Below are positions 18,344 to 26,682 of a stretch of 26,735 bases of DNA, piece by piece (within the stretch, counting starts at the first letter, position 1; the number at the start of each line of letters is the position of its first letter). The notes beneath the pieces were generated by a model. That model was not told the origin of the DNA. It searched no databases and was given only the letters and a program-made list of their open reading frames with translations. The position numbers were made by a program, and so were the translations under genes. The DNA is from a virus, in IMG/VR virus record IMGVR_UViG_3300025312_000160, positions 1 through 26,735 of that record. One strand, 5' to 3'.

Positions 18344-18967
18344 TCATATACGCAACTCCGCATGTGCATTCTCCCGCAACACTGCATGTGCATTCCCCCA
18401 CAACTCCGCATGTGCATTCCCCCACAACACCGCACGTGCATTCTCCCGCAACACTGCACTTGCATTCTCCTGCAACACTGCATGTGCATTCTCCCACAAC
18501 TCTGCATGTGCATTCTCCCACAACTCCGCATGTGCATTCCCCCGCAACTCCGCATGTGCATTCCCCCACAACACCGCACGTGCATTCTCCCGCAACACTG
18601 CACTTGCATTCCCCCACAACTCCGCACTTGCATTCCCCCACAACTCCGCATGTGCATTCTCCCGCAACTCCGCATGTGCATTCTCCCACAACTCCGCATG
18701 TGCATTCCCCCGCAACTCCGCATGTGCATTCTCCCACAACTCCGCATGTGCATTCTCCCGCAACTCTGCACTCGAATTCCCCCGCAACACCAGATACAGG
18801 TTTGCCGAGCGTGACGATTCAGCGCCGCACTCCAATACAACGCGGCCGTAGACTTCGCAAATACCTGTAAGTTTGACCCGCACGGTCGCGCGGACTTCCA
18901 CATCTTTCTCGATGCGATTGTTGAGCGCATCCCATTCGGCCTGAGAGTTGACTACAATCTGCGTCAT
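18344..18967 (-). CDS. Protein with 17 tandem 8-residue repeats
   Basis: AGGAGA precedes the ATG. The 207-residue product has an N-terminal domain (MTQIVVNSQAEWDALNNRI, RATVRVKLTGICEVYGRVVL) and then 17 units of consensus A-(E/V)-L-(R/W)-(E/G)-N-A-(H/R/S), ending AELRI. The regular alternation of small and hydrophobic residues fits a beta-solenoid. I recall similar repeats in phage proteins of unknown function, with no known activity. The unit is 24 bases, and the codons are nearly identical between copies. The gene begins the coding part of the leftward operon after two small genes. Confidence 0.8.
   Translation of the reverse strand: MTQIVVNSQAEWDALNNRIEKDVEVRATVRVKLTGICEVYGRVVLECGAESSRSANLYLVLRGNSSAELRENAHAELWENAHAELRGNAHAELWENAHAELRENAHAELWGNASAELWGNASAVLRENARAVLWGNAHAELRGNAHAELWENAHAELWENAHAVLQENASAVLRENARAVLWGNAHAELWGNAHAVLRENAHAELRI
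18350..18780 (-). repeat. 24-bp coding tandem repeat array
   Basis: About 17 units of 24 bases (plus strand CAACTCCGCATGTGCATTCTCC with variants) lie wholly inside the repeat-protein gene and stay in frame. Alternative bases occur mainly at fixed positions (C/T in CTCC/CCCC, TCCGC/CACCG), so copies have mixed and recombined. Open frames on the plus strand over this stretch are by-products of the repeat. There are no spacers, so this is not a CRISPR array. Confidence 0.9.
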
Positions 18968-19019
18968 GATTGTCTCCTATGAATGAGCGATAAATCGGCC
19001 TGTTGGATGTGATGGATGA

Positions 19020-19154
19020 TTAGGACTGTGGATAACGACCACGTACCTCGTTGTCATCAGAAACAGTAAAGGTAACGTCATTATCATTGCCGGTTGGGTC
19101 GCGCAATTCCTGACGGTCGATTGCCTCTGCGCGTTTCGTGTCCTTCGACTTCAT
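19020..19154 (-). CDS. Small acidic protein, 44 residues
   Basis: The minus-strand frame encodes MKSKDTKRAEAIDRQELRDP and then TGNDNDVTFTVSDDNEVRGRY. Composition is protein-like, and the frame fills the gap between two genes, but the SD is poor (AATGATGAATGTTCC before the ATG). The gap from 18968 to 19019 shows nothing else. Function is unknown. Confidence 0.45.
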   Translation of the reverse strand: MKSKDTKRAEAIDRQELRDPTGNDNDVTFTVSDDNEVRGRYPQS

Positions 19155-19184
19155 GGAACATTCATCATTAGAGTGGGTGAAGGT

Positions 19185-19403
19185 TTATTGTTGATTGACT
19201 GCAATGATTTTAAAATTGCTCGCGGACCATTTTTCGAAATTGTCGGCTAATCCTAAAAATGCTGATTGAGCATCGTGTAGGGTTGCGAAATTCATTGTGG
19301 GACGATTGCACGCGCTGTCTAATTCGATGATCAGCTCATTGTCTGTGTCAACGCAAACACTGGCATAATCTGAACGTATCTGATATGTTGTGTTGTGTTT
19401 CAT
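19185..19403 (-). CDS. Small hypothetical protein, first gene of the leftward operon
   Basis: A strong AGGAGGT site is 5 bases from the ATG. The 72-residue product (MKHNTTYQIRSDYASVCVDT, NRPTMNFATLHDAQSAFLGLADNFEKW, ASNFKIIAVNQQ) looks like a small alpha/beta domain with no motif I recognise. Being the first gene after the divergent region with the best SD, it is probably abundantly made early. An inverted repeat lies 28-71 bases upstream. Confidence 0.65.
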   Translation of the reverse strand: MKHNTTYQIRSDYASVCVDTDNELIIELDSACNRPTMNFATLHDAQSAFLGLADNFEKWSASNFKIIAVNQQ

Positions 19404-19430
19404 GGCGACCTCCTATGTTTGGTGCATGTA

Positions 19431-19474
19431 AACTGCTAAAATGGTTTCACAAAGTCAATTTTTGATTAGCAGTT
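19431..19474. promoter_or_regulatory. Inverted repeat, candidate operator, in the divergent control region
   Basis: AACTGCTAA (19431-19439) and TTAGCAGTT (19466-19474) are exact reverse complements spaced 26 bases apart. They lie in the 222-base gap between the leftward operon and the terminase genes. The position, shortly upstream of the first leftward gene, fits a regulator binding site. No clear leftward -10 is seen with the TTGACT-like -35 that falls between the arms. Confidence 0.45.
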
Positions 19475-19561
19475 AGGCATCATAAACATCAATAGACACA
19501 GGCATTTTATAACAATCGACAGCCGGTTATTATTTCCGAAAAAATCAGTGAATCGGTAAAT

Positions 19562-19591
19562 TTGACATACTCAAAAGAAAATGCGGATATT
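19562..19591 (+). promoter_or_regulatory. Candidate rightward promoter for the packaging/head genes
   Basis: TTGACA (19562-19567), an 18-base spacer and GATATT (19586-19591). It lies 34 bases ahead of the small terminase ATG. The rest of the 19404-19625 gap is AT-rich with no gene. A packaging (cos or pac) site could also lie here but shows no recognisable sign. Confidence 0.45.
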
Positions 19592-19625
19592 GGGCCAGAA
19601 ACGTAAGGCAGGCTGAAAAAAAATC

Positions 19626-19886
19626 ATGGCAAACGGAGGAAAGCGACCAGGGGCTGGCAGACCGAGAGGAAAACCCAATACTTTCACACGCACGGCGCGC
19701 GAAGCATTTCAAATTGCGTTCGACACGCTTGGAGGACCAGCGGGATTAGCAAAGTGGGCGAAGGAAAATCAAACTGAGTTCTACCGTATTTACGGTAGGC
19801 TTATTCCGGTTGAGATCGAAAACACGGGTGAAGTAACTCTCAAGGTTCGCTACGTTGATACGCCAAAGCAAGACGAAACCGATTAA
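19626..19886 (+). CDS. Small terminase-like protein
   Basis: The 86-residue product starts MANGGKRPGAGRPRGKPNTF. The KRPGAGRPRG basic opening is characteristic of many phage small-terminase or DNA-binding packaging proteins. The rest (AFQIAFDTLGGPAGLAKWAKENQTEFYRIYGRLIPVEIENTGEVTL) gives a helical core and a short beta end. It would recognise phage DNA and load the large subunit. It is shorter than many small terminases. The SD is weak. Its 3' end overlaps the large terminase by 32 bases, and the pair is adjacent as expected. Confidence 0.75.
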   Translation: MANGGKRPGAGRPRGKPNTFTRTAREAFQIAFDTLGGPAGLAKWAKENQTEFYRIYGRLIPVEIENTGEVTLKVRYVDTPKQDETD

Positions 19887-21159
19887 CGAGGAATGGGTTG
19901 ATATTCCGCGACCGCACGAAAATCAATTGCCGTTTCTGCGATCGAAGGTAAAACGGAAAATCATTCGCGGCGGGCGTCGAGGCGGGAAAACAGTAGGAGC
20001 GGCGATACTTGCATGTGAGGCTTTTCTGGTGGGCAAGCGAGTTCTCTATGCCACACCAACCTCAGACCAGATACAACGATTTTGGACAGAGATCACGCGA
20101 GCTTTTGCACATGCGGTCAAACGTGGAGTATTGAAAAAGAACGAGACGGAACATGTTATTGAAGTCGTACACAAAGAGCAGCGTATCAGAGCAAAGACGG
20201 CCTGGAACGCCGATACGCTTCGAGGTGATTACGCTGATCTATTGATCTTGGATGAGTTTCAGCTGATGAACGAGGATGCATGGGAAATTGTTGGTGCGCC
20301 AATGTTGTTAGACAATAACGGAGACGCAGTGTTCATCTATACGCCACCCTCGTTACATTCCCGCAGCGTCACAAAGGCAAATGATCCTCGTTATTGCGCG
20401 AAAATGTTTTTGAAAGCCACGGCAGATACAACCGGCCGGTGGCAAGCCTTCCACTTCACCTCATACAGTAATCCATCGTTGTCACGCAAAGCCCTGGCGG
20501 ACATCTCACATGACATGACCGACCTTGCTTTTCGGCAAGAAATTATGGCCGAAGACATTGATGCAGCTCCAGGGGCTTTATGGACACGTGAGAATATCGA
20601 AGTCAATCGCAGAACCTCATACCCTGATTTGGATTTGGTCATCGTCGGAGTCGATCCTTCAGCTACTTCCACTGGAGACGAAGCCGGTATTGTCGTAGCA
20701 GGAAGAGCGAAGAATGAATACTTCACGCTTGCAGACAACAGCATACAAGGTTCGCCGAATGATTGGGCCAAAGCGGCGGTGACAGCCTATCATGTGCATA
20801 AGGCTAACTTCATTGTTGCCGAGCAGAATAACGGCGGTGAAATGGTTGCTTCCGTTATTCATGAAGTCGATAAAGATGTTCCCGTTGAGTTGGTCCACGC
20901 TTCAAGAGGGAAAGCAACGAGAGCTGAGCCGGTGGCTGCGATCTACGAACAATCAAGAGCGCATCATATCGGAGTGTTCGGATTATTGGAAGATGAAATG
21001 GCCCTTTGGACTCCTGGGGATGCTTCGCCGAACAGAATGGATGCTCTTGTCTGGGCCTATACGAAACTTATTGAGACTGAACCGCCTTTGACATCAGCTG
21101 ACCTGCGCGCAATCGAAATCCCTGAGATGGAAGCTGTGAGCATAACCGAGAATTACTGA
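19855..21159 (+). CDS. Terminase large subunit (packaging ATPase/nuclease)
   Basis: The frame starts with TTG at 19855 inside the small terminase gene. No ATG is in frame before the Walker motif, so TTG is the best start. The 434-residue product has Walker A GGRRGGKT (39-46), Walker B LLILDEF (129-135) with catalytic Glu134, and an RNaseH-like nuclease with Asp267 in IVGVDPS, a central AEQNNGGE and Asp396 in NRMDALVWA. It drives DNA translocation into the prohead and cuts the concatemer. The length is slightly compact for a TerL, and all key residues are present. Confidence 0.95.
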   Translation: MIRQSKTKPINEEWVDIPRPHENQLPFLRSKVKRKIIRGGRRGGKTVGAAILACEAFLVGKRVLYATPTSDQIQRFWTEITRAFAHAVKRGVLKKNETEHVIEVVHKEQRIRAKTAWNADTLRGDYADLLILDEFQLMNEDAWEIVGAPMLLDNNGDAVFIYTPPSLHSRSVTKANDPRYCAKMFLKATADTTGRWQAFHFTSYSNPSLSRKALADISHDMTDLAFRQEIMAEDIDAAPGALWTRENIEVNRRTSYPDLDLVIVGVDPSATSTGDEAGIVVAGRAKNEYFTLADNSIQGSPNDWAKAAVTAYHVHKANFIVAEQNNGGEMVASVIHEVDKDVPVELVHASRGKATRAEPVAAIYEQSRAHHIGVFGLLEDEMALWTPGDASPNRMDALVWAYTKLIETEPPLTSADLRAIEIPEMEAVSITENY

Positions 21160-21161
21160 CA

Positions 21162-22541
21162 ATGGCTAAACGCCGTTCTCCCGATAATCAGCCTGCGAAG
21201 CTCCCGGAATACGGGGAATTGGTTTCCATTATGCAGTCGGAAACAGCCACAATTCTTTCCGATTATGTCAGGCAATATGTCGGCATTGTCGGCGGAACGC
21301 CGGAACCTGGGCAGGGCATCTTTATCAATTGGGACCGGGTGCTTACTACTCAGTCCTATAAAGAGCTGGCATGGTTTGATTTGTACCAGGAGGTAGAGCG
21401 AGACCCGCATGTTTTGGCTGTCATGGGATCGGCGAAAATTAACATTGCCGGTATACCGTGGGATATGTCAGCCTATCTCAAGCCGGGAGAGAAGAAACCA
21501 TCGCTAAGAAACCAAGCGATTGCGGATTTTGTCAAGAGGGTTCTGACTGATACGGGGTATTTCCCGCAGCACATATACAATCTGATGGGCGCACTCGGCA
21601 AAGGATTCGCCGTCAGTGAGATTGTGTATGATACAGTAACCGGACCAGGTGTGAGGATCAAGCAGATTCTCAATCGTCCGCAGCGCAGATTTCAATTTGA
21701 TGCGGTTGATCGTTCCTTGAAACTTCGGGACATCAAGAATCCCTACTACGGTACTCCGCTACCGGATAAGAAGTTCGTCGTGCATCGTGTATCGGCTGAA
21801 TGGGACAATCCGTTTGGAGACGCAATAGACCAGAGTTTGTACTGGATGTGGCTCTTCAAAAAGACCGTTTGGAAATACTGGATGATGCACCTCAATGTCG
21901 CTTCATCATCAATTCCCTTGGTGCAGCATCCGGCGAAAGCTCCGCCGGAAATGAAAACTGAAGCCCTGGATATTGCAAAGATGATTCGTCAAGGAGCCTA
22001 TGGACGGCTGCCAGATAATTTCAAAATCATTTGGGCTGAGGCTGCCAACGGTCCGCAAAACGCAGAGACATACAACAATTTCATTCGGACAGTCAATGAT
22101 GAGATGTCGAAGGCCATCAACGGCCAGACTCTCACGACTGAGGCTTCTTCGGGGACAGGCACAGGGACTCAGGCTCTTGGTAACGTCCATCAGGGGACGC
22201 AGACTGCGAGAGATGTATATAGGGCGCACGGTTTTGAGGCGACACTCAATGCAACAGTCATTCCCTGGATTACAGATTTCAACTTTGCCAACGTCGAGGG
22301 ATACCCACGGTTCAGGTTCGACCTAGAAGACCCCGAAGATTTGGTGCGGGAAGCGACTATTGTCAAGATGCTTTCAGATGCCGGATATGATTTCGACCAA
22401 GAAGAACTATCAGAGAAATTCAACTATACGTTGACGAAGAAAGAACCATTGAAACTGAATCCTGCAAATCCGATTGACAAGAAGCTGGATAAACTGAATC
22501 CAGATGAACCAAAGGAGAAGGATGATGAAGAAGAAAAGTGA
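21162..22541 (+). CDS. Portal protein, Mu gp29/DUF935-like
   Basis: The 459-residue product starts 2 bases after the terminase stop. It has VERDPHVLAVMGSAKINIAGIPWDM (a portal stem-side opening), MGALGKGFAVSEIVYDTVTG, RRFQFDAVD and KKFVVHRVSAEWDNPFGD. Further on are QSLYWMWLFKKTVWKYWM, a glycine/threonine stretch (EASSGTGTGTQALGN) and a C-terminal PRFRFDLEDPEDL. The order and motifs match Mu-type portals (DUF935), which form the dodecameric ring at the DNA entry vertex. The C-terminus is acidic and Lys-rich. The last 17 bases overlap the next gene. Confidence 0.88.
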   Translation: MAKRRSPDNQPAKLPEYGELVSIMQSETATILSDYVRQYVGIVGGTPEPGQGIFINWDRVLTTQSYKELAWFDLYQEVERDPHVLAVMGSAKINIAGIPWDMSAYLKPGEKKPSLRNQAIADFVKRVLTDTGYFPQHIYNLMGALGKGFAVSEIVYDTVTGPGVRIKQILNRPQRRFQFDAVDRSLKLRDIKNPYYGTPLPDKKFVVHRVSAEWDNPFGDAIDQSLYWMWLFKKTVWKYWMMHLNVASSSIPLVQHPAKAPPEMKTEALDIAKMIRQGAYGRLPDNFKIIWAEAANGPQNAETYNNFIRTVNDEMSKAINGQTLTTEASSGTGTGTQALGNVHQGTQTARDVYRAHGFEATLNATVIPWITDFNFANVEGYPRFRFDLEDPEDLVREATIVKMLSDAGYDFDQEELSEKFNYTLTKKEPLKLNPANPIDKKLDKLNPDEPKEKDDEEEK

Positions 22542-23862
22542 GATAGTCATTGATGCTTTCAAGGCGGGTGATTATCCGCAAGGAAACTTCGGAGCCAAAG
22601 AGCTATCGGAATTAGCCTCGTCCTACGACCCGAAGAACTACGAGGCTCCGATACTCATAGGGCATCTCTCAGACCCCTCCTATAAAGGCAAGAGTTCGAT
22701 ACCGGCCTATGGCTGGATCGGCGCCGTCAAGGTCGTGGGAGATCACCTGAAGTTCGTGGCCTCACAGTTCTCCGAGCAGTTGAAGGGATTCATCAAGGAC
22801 GGATTCTACAAGAAGGTCTCGGCTGCGTTCTTCCAACCGAACGACCCGAACAATCCGACCCCTGGCAAGTGGCATCTGCATCACCTTGCTTTCTTAGGTG
22901 GTGTTCCTCCGGCGGTCAAAGGACTTGAGCAGATTGCTTTTGCTCAGATGGTCAGTGGTGGTATGGAGTTCTCGGAGATGGTAGTTGAGTTCGCAGAAGA
23001 CGGGGCTATCGAAGAGGTTGAGGAAATGGGGAAAGAGGATACGCTGAAGAACATGACGGAGTATTGCGCCAATTTCATCTCGAAGGTGGAGATGGCTCTG
23101 TCTGCGGACGTTGACGCTGAGACTCGTAAGGGCCGTATCAATCTCGCGGCGTATGACCTTCAATCAGAACTGTCTTCGTGTGTCAATGAACACTTCGCAT
23201 TTATGAACAAGATGGAAAGTGTTGGGGAGAAAAAAGAAGATGGGAAAATGGAGATGTCAGAAAAGAAAGGTTGGCTGGTCAGACTGGCCGGACGAGTTCA
23301 CGAAGTAATCACTCAAAGAAAGGAAGTCGATATGGATGCAACAAAAGAAAAAGAGTATCAGGAGAAAATCTCCACTCTTGAAATCCAGGTGAAGGAATTC
23401 GCCGAGAAGGAACGGCTGGCAAAAGAAGCTATCGCAACCACAGAGAAGGCAACCAAGGACGCGGCTGAGAAGGCCAAGTCTAATGCTCTGACCGCTGAGG
23501 TCAAGACGTTCTGCGAGACGGCGGTAAAAGAAGGTCGCATGACCCCCGCAATGGTCGAGACTGATAATCCAATCATGCTGAACCTCGCCAAAGTCGATCC
23601 TTCGGCTTTGAAATCCTTCCAGGAAAAGTATGCAAAACCCATCGTTCCGATTGGGACAGTATCGGAAATCGATCAGCATGGTGCTGACGATAAGCGACCT
23701 CAAATACTCCAAAGCGCGGAGAAGTATGCAGTAGCACACAGGGCGGACAAAGAATTTGCAGGCTTGACGGCTGCGAATGCAATAAGCCGGGCCGTGTATC
23801 TCCACAGCATTGGACAGATCAAGTTTGAGGCCGAATCAACAATCAATCAGAAAGGGGCCTGA
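22525..23862 (+). CDS. Head maturation protease/scaffold fusion, Mu I-like
   Basis: The AGGAG site is 7 bases from the ATG at 22525 (an ATG at 22522 is also in frame). The 445-residue product has an N-terminal domain with LASSYDPKNYEAPILIGHLSDP, AYGWIGAVKVVGDHLKF, GFYKKVSAAFFQPNDP and LHHLAFLGGVPPAVKGL. This is the characteristic series of Mu-I-like head proteases. A charged region follows, and then a C-terminal coiled-coil scaffold (ISTLEIQVKEFAEKERLAKEAIATTEKATKDAAEKAK), with a tail of globular appearance. Protease and scaffold in one chain shape the prohead and then remove the core. Confidence 0.85.
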   Translation: MKKKSEIVIDAFKAGDYPQGNFGAKELSELASSYDPKNYEAPILIGHLSDPSYKGKSSIPAYGWIGAVKVVGDHLKFVASQFSEQLKGFIKDGFYKKVSAAFFQPNDPNNPTPGKWHLHHLAFLGGVPPAVKGLEQIAFAQMVSGGMEFSEMVVEFAEDGAIEEVEEMGKEDTLKNMTEYCANFISKVEMALSADVDAETRKGRINLAAYDLQSELSSCVNEHFAFMNKMESVGEKKEDGKMEMSEKKGWLVRLAGRVHEVITQRKEVDMDATKEKEYQEKISTLEIQVKEFAEKERLAKEAIATTEKATKDAAEKAKSNALTAEVKTFCETAVKEGRMTPAMVETDNPIMLNLAKVDPSALKSFQEKYAKPIVPIGTVSEIDQHGADDKRPQILQSAEKYAVAHRADKEFAGLTAANAISRAVYLHSIGQIKFEAESTINQKGA

Positions 23863-23864
23863 CA

Positions 23865-24284
23865 ATGGCCACTGGAAATAACGTCGCCGGGGATGTCTGG
23901 GTAGCCCATACCCTGCCCATCACGACGACCGCGAATCTCGCGGGAAAAAGTCTTATCACGGTCGTAGGTGCTGCGGTCGCAAATGCGGCCAATAGCGTCT
24001 TCGGTGTGATCAGAGTCGATACACCCTCCGGCGACAGTGCTGACGTGAAGGTGGCGCCATCAATCGTTGAGGTTATCGTGACTGGGACAGTGACGAAGGG
24101 CGGGAAGGTCGAAGTCCTTCAGGCGACAGTGGTTGCGAACATCAACGGAACAGAAACTAACACCACCTCTGCCGGAGTTACAGATTTGGCAAGTGGATAT
24201 CCAATCGGGAAAGCGTTGTCGGGCGGCGTGGCAAATGAAACCGTCCTCGTCGCGCTGTTCCTTAACGACGGCAAGACCGGTTAA
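23865..24284 (+). CDS. Capsid decoration-type protein
   Basis: The 139-residue product begins 2 bases after the previous stop. It is rich in Ala, Gly, Val and Thr with VAHTLPITTTANLAGKSLITVV, FGVIRVDTPSGDSADVKVAPS, VEVIVTGTVTKGGKVEVLQA and GKALSGGVANETVLVALFLND. The KGGKVEV and GKAL-x-V-L-F pattern fits head decoration proteins (DUF2190-like), which stabilise the capsid lattice. Its position between protease/scaffold and capsid is canonical. Confidence 0.75.
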   Translation: MATGNNVAGDVWVAHTLPITTTANLAGKSLITVVGAAVANAANSVFGVIRVDTPSGDSADVKVAPSIVEVIVTGTVTKGGKVEVLQATVVANINGTETNTTSAGVTDLASGYPIGKALSGGVANETVLVALFLNDGKTG

Positions 24285-24295
24285 AGGAGACGAAC

Positions 24296-25336
24296 ATGAA
24301 AAGCGTTTATTATCAACGCAATCTCCAGACGGGATTGCTCGATGTGAAAGAGTTCGCGTCTGATTCGCAACTGTCGCTCTTGCGCATCTCTGACCCCGTG
24401 GCAACGAATCTTGTCCAGGGTTATACGAACGCGGAGTTGAAGGGTGACAAATTTCTTACTCCGGTCAAGATGCCGAAACGGACTGGACGATTTCCGGCAT
24501 TCGGTCAGGAAGCATTTGTGATCTCCGGTGATCTCAAGCGGGCAGTGGGTGCGAGGGTTGCACGTTTGAATGTCCAGTCAGGGTTTGTAACGCTCACGAT
24601 GGACGAATACGCTTCGGGTGTGTCGCTTGAAAATAGCGAACGTGAAGAGTGGGCGGGTGCGCCGGATATGCTCTTGAACGGCCGGTTGCTCACCAACACG
24701 GCCCGTATCAGGTTGTATCGGGAGAAGCTCCAGGCTGAAGCGATGACGACCACAACCAACTACGCATCGGGGCATTACATTTCCGGTGCTGGAAAAGCTT
24801 GGGGTGGTGCGGGATCGGGAGATCCCGTGGCAGATATGTGGGACCTCCAGGAACTCATCCTGAAAAAGAATGGCCGCTTCGGCAACGTGGCGTTCTTCTC
24901 ATGGGGTGCATGGTTGAAATTTATCAACAACACAGCAGTCCTCAATCGCATCAAATATGGCGGAAGCGCAATCAGCCCAGCGCAAATGTCCGAAGCAGCG
25001 GCAGCGCAGTTGCTGCACGTTGATGAGGTGCATGTCTGCGGTGCGGTCTATGGCACTCCATCAGCTCCGGGTTCTGACGGCGGCGTGAAGAAGTCGGCAC
25101 TGACCAAAGCCTTCTTGTGGGATTCCGTGCAGTCGAACAACGCTGGCATCATCATTCGTGGTTCGGGTTCCGGGATCGAATCTGCATTCGGATATACCTG
25201 GGAACATCAGGCGTATCCAAAGGTCGAGAGTTACTACGAGAACCAGACCAAATCGCAGGTATGGGATGAGCAGCACGTCTTCAACCCAGCAATCACTGCG
25301 AACGAAGCCGGTGCAATGTATTATTCACTCGCGTAA
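24296..25336 (+). CDS. Major capsid protein
   Basis: AAGGAG precedes the ATG. The 346-residue product lies directly after protease/scaffold and decoration genes, exactly where capsid genes are found in this gene order. Blocks such as VKMPKRTGRFPAFGQEAF, VTLTMDEYASGVSLENSEREEW, LLTNTARIRLYREKLQAEAM and FLWDSVQSNNAGI look like HK97-fold elements. No N-arm cleavage site is obvious. I did not recognise a specific capsid family by motif, so the assignment rests on position, length and fold-like features. Confidence 0.82.
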   Translation: MKSVYYQRNLQTGLLDVKEFASDSQLSLLRISDPVATNLVQGYTNAELKGDKFLTPVKMPKRTGRFPAFGQEAFVISGDLKRAVGARVARLNVQSGFVTLTMDEYASGVSLENSEREEWAGAPDMLLNGRLLTNTARIRLYREKLQAEAMTTTTNYASGHYISGAGKAWGGAGSGDPVADMWDLQELILKKNGRFGNVAFFSWGAWLKFINNTAVLNRIKYGGSAISPAQMSEAAAAQLLHVDEVHVCGAVYGTPSAPGSDGGVKKSALTKAFLWDSVQSNNAGIIIRGSGSGIESAFGYTWEHQAYPKVESYYENQTKSQVWDEQHVFNPAITANEAGAMYYSLA

Positions 25337-25353
25337 CGGGGAGGACACAGACA

Positions 25354-26385
25354 ATGGGAACTCCCTCAACAACCAAAAGCACATTTCTTCCCGCACAGGC
25401 ATACTCCGATCTACTGGCCGTGAAGGGCTATCCGTTCGGTTCGGGACAGGTGTATTATGTCGATGAAACGAATGGAGCAGATACTAACAATGGTTTGGAC
25501 GGTTGGTCCAATGCCAAGGCGACGATTCAGGCGGCCATTACGGCAGCCTCGCAGGGCGATACGATTTTGATTGCCCCGGTCGAAGTTGCTGCCGGTGACA
25601 CTGATCCGGGAAGTTACTCGGAAAACCTGGTCATCGGGACAACGCAAGCCTATCTGTCGCTCATCGGTGTTCCACGCGGACGGGTCCAAGGCGGCCTTCC
25701 GCAATTGAAGGTCGGTGCGACGACGACCTCGCCGCTTCTGACCATTCGCGCTCCTGGCTGCACTATCCGCAACCTCGGTTTCAATGGTACAGGCGGGACG
25801 GGTGGAGGTATTGTTTTCGATGAAACCACAGCCAACGGTCAGGCGTGGGGAACATCTATCGAAAATTGCCACTTCAAGAACTGCGTCGGCACAACGGCAA
25901 CAAACGCAGCGACGGGCGGAGCGATCAACTGGCAGTCTGTAGGCGGAGCGTGGCAGATACTCGTCAAGGGTTGCCGGTTCTACAAAAACGTTGGCGATAT
26001 TGTCATGAAAGGAACAACATCTTCATTGCCACAAGATGTCGTTATTGAAGACTGCGTGTTCTCCGGCCCGGCTGCAAGCGTGGATTGCAATATCTACGTA
26101 GCGGCTGACGGTATCAACGGCGTTGTGGTTCGCAATTGCTCATTCCAGCAAAAACCCGCCATTGGTTCTGGAACCAATGCAAAATATATCGTCATGGGTA
26201 CTGGAACGGTTGGCGTGATTGAAGGCTGCAAGTTTGGATGCCAGACTTCAGCAACAGGCGGGACACAAATCACGTTCAAGTCGGGCGGAACTGGTGGAGA
26301 CTTCCCAACAACGGTTCATATCGTAGCCAGTTTTGGGCAGTCGATCACCGACGGCGAATCCGGCGAGATCACTATCGCTGCATAA
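25354..26385 (+). CDS. Right-handed beta-helix virion protein
   Basis: GGGAGG lies 10 bases before the ATG. The 343-residue product has an N-terminal VYYVDETNGADTNNGLDGWSNAKATIQAA, which is the pattern that opens pectate-lyase-like beta-helix proteins. It then has repeats such as IRNLGFNGTGGTGGG, IENCHFKNCVG, VKGCRFYKNVGD, IEDCVFSGPA, VRNCSFQQKP and IEGCKFGCQ, each one coil with Cys/Phe stacked. The glycine-rich C-terminus is short. It may be a capsid surface or adhesion protein, or an enzyme on the virion. No catalytic residues could be assigned. Its place just after the capsid gene is unusual for a tail spike. Confidence 0.8.
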   Translation: MGTPSTTKSTFLPAQAYSDLLAVKGYPFGSGQVYYVDETNGADTNNGLDGWSNAKATIQAAITAASQGDTILIAPVEVAAGDTDPGSYSENLVIGTTQAYLSLIGVPRGRVQGGLPQLKVGATTTSPLLTIRAPGCTIRNLGFNGTGGTGGGIVFDETTANGQAWGTSIENCHFKNCVGTTATNAATGGAINWQSVGGAWQILVKGCRFYKNVGDIVMKGTTSSLPQDVVIEDCVFSGPAASVDCNIYVAADGINGVVVRNCSFQQKPAIGSGTNAKYIVMGTGTVGVIEGCKFGCQTSATGGTQITFKSGGTGGDFPTTVHIVASFGQSITDGESGEITIAA

Positions 26386-26397
26386 AGAGGAAAGCGC

Positions 26398-26610
26398 ATG
26401 GCTAAATTCATTATCAATACTGCGCAGACAAAAGCATTGCGGTTGTCTGAGATTAACGGTGTGTTCATCGACGAAGTGAAGAACGATGATCTTTCGAGCA
26501 CGTTCACGGTGATGTTGAGAACAACCGGACCGATATATTTCGAGATAGCCAATACGCTTGCGGAAGCGAAGGCATTGGCCGTGCCAATCCTTGCGGCGTT
26601 GGAACAGTAG
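26398..26610 (+). CDS. Small hypothetical virion-cluster protein
   Basis: GAGGAAA precedes the ATG. The 70-residue product starts MAKFIINTAQTKALRLSEIN and continues GVFIDEVKNDDLSSTFTVMLRTTGPIYFEIANTLAEAKALAVPIL. It has two beta-like segments and a helix, a small alpha/beta domain with no motif I recognise. It is in the head gene cluster, so a structural or assembly role is likely but unproven. Confidence 0.6.
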   Translation: MAKFIINTAQTKALRLSEINGVFIDEVKNDDLSSTFTVMLRTTGPIYFEIANTLAEAKALAVPILAALEQ

Positions 26611-26613
26611 CAT

Positions 26614-26645
26614 TGGATGCGGGAGTCGAGAGATTCCCGCATTCA
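26614..26645 (+). other. 11-bp hairpin between head genes
   Basis: TGGATGCGGGA (26614-26624) pairs with TCCCGCATTCA (26635-26645), with one G-U and a loop of 10 bases. There is no U-run beyond it. It may be an attenuator or mRNA processing/stability hairpin between the small protein gene and the next gene. Confidence 0.5.
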
Positions 26646-26682
26646 CAAAATTTCACAATACCATCAATCAAGGAGAAATGTC

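Noticed and set aside
18350-18780. CRISPR array.
   Set aside because: There are no unique spacers, and all units are contiguous and coding.
18284-18870. Long plus-strand reading frames over the repeat array.
   Set aside because: They arise from the 24-bp unit having no stop in several frames. The minus-strand frame has an SD, a normal N-terminal domain and operon context.
20391-20898. Antisense frames within the terminase gene.
   Set aside because: They overlap a strongly supported gene, lack start signals and have shadow-like composition.
21162-24284. Mu-type transposable phage, because portal and protease are Mu-like.
   Set aside because: There is no transposase, MuB-like ATPase or Mor/repressor set in the window. 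These head genes also occur in many non-transposing phages.
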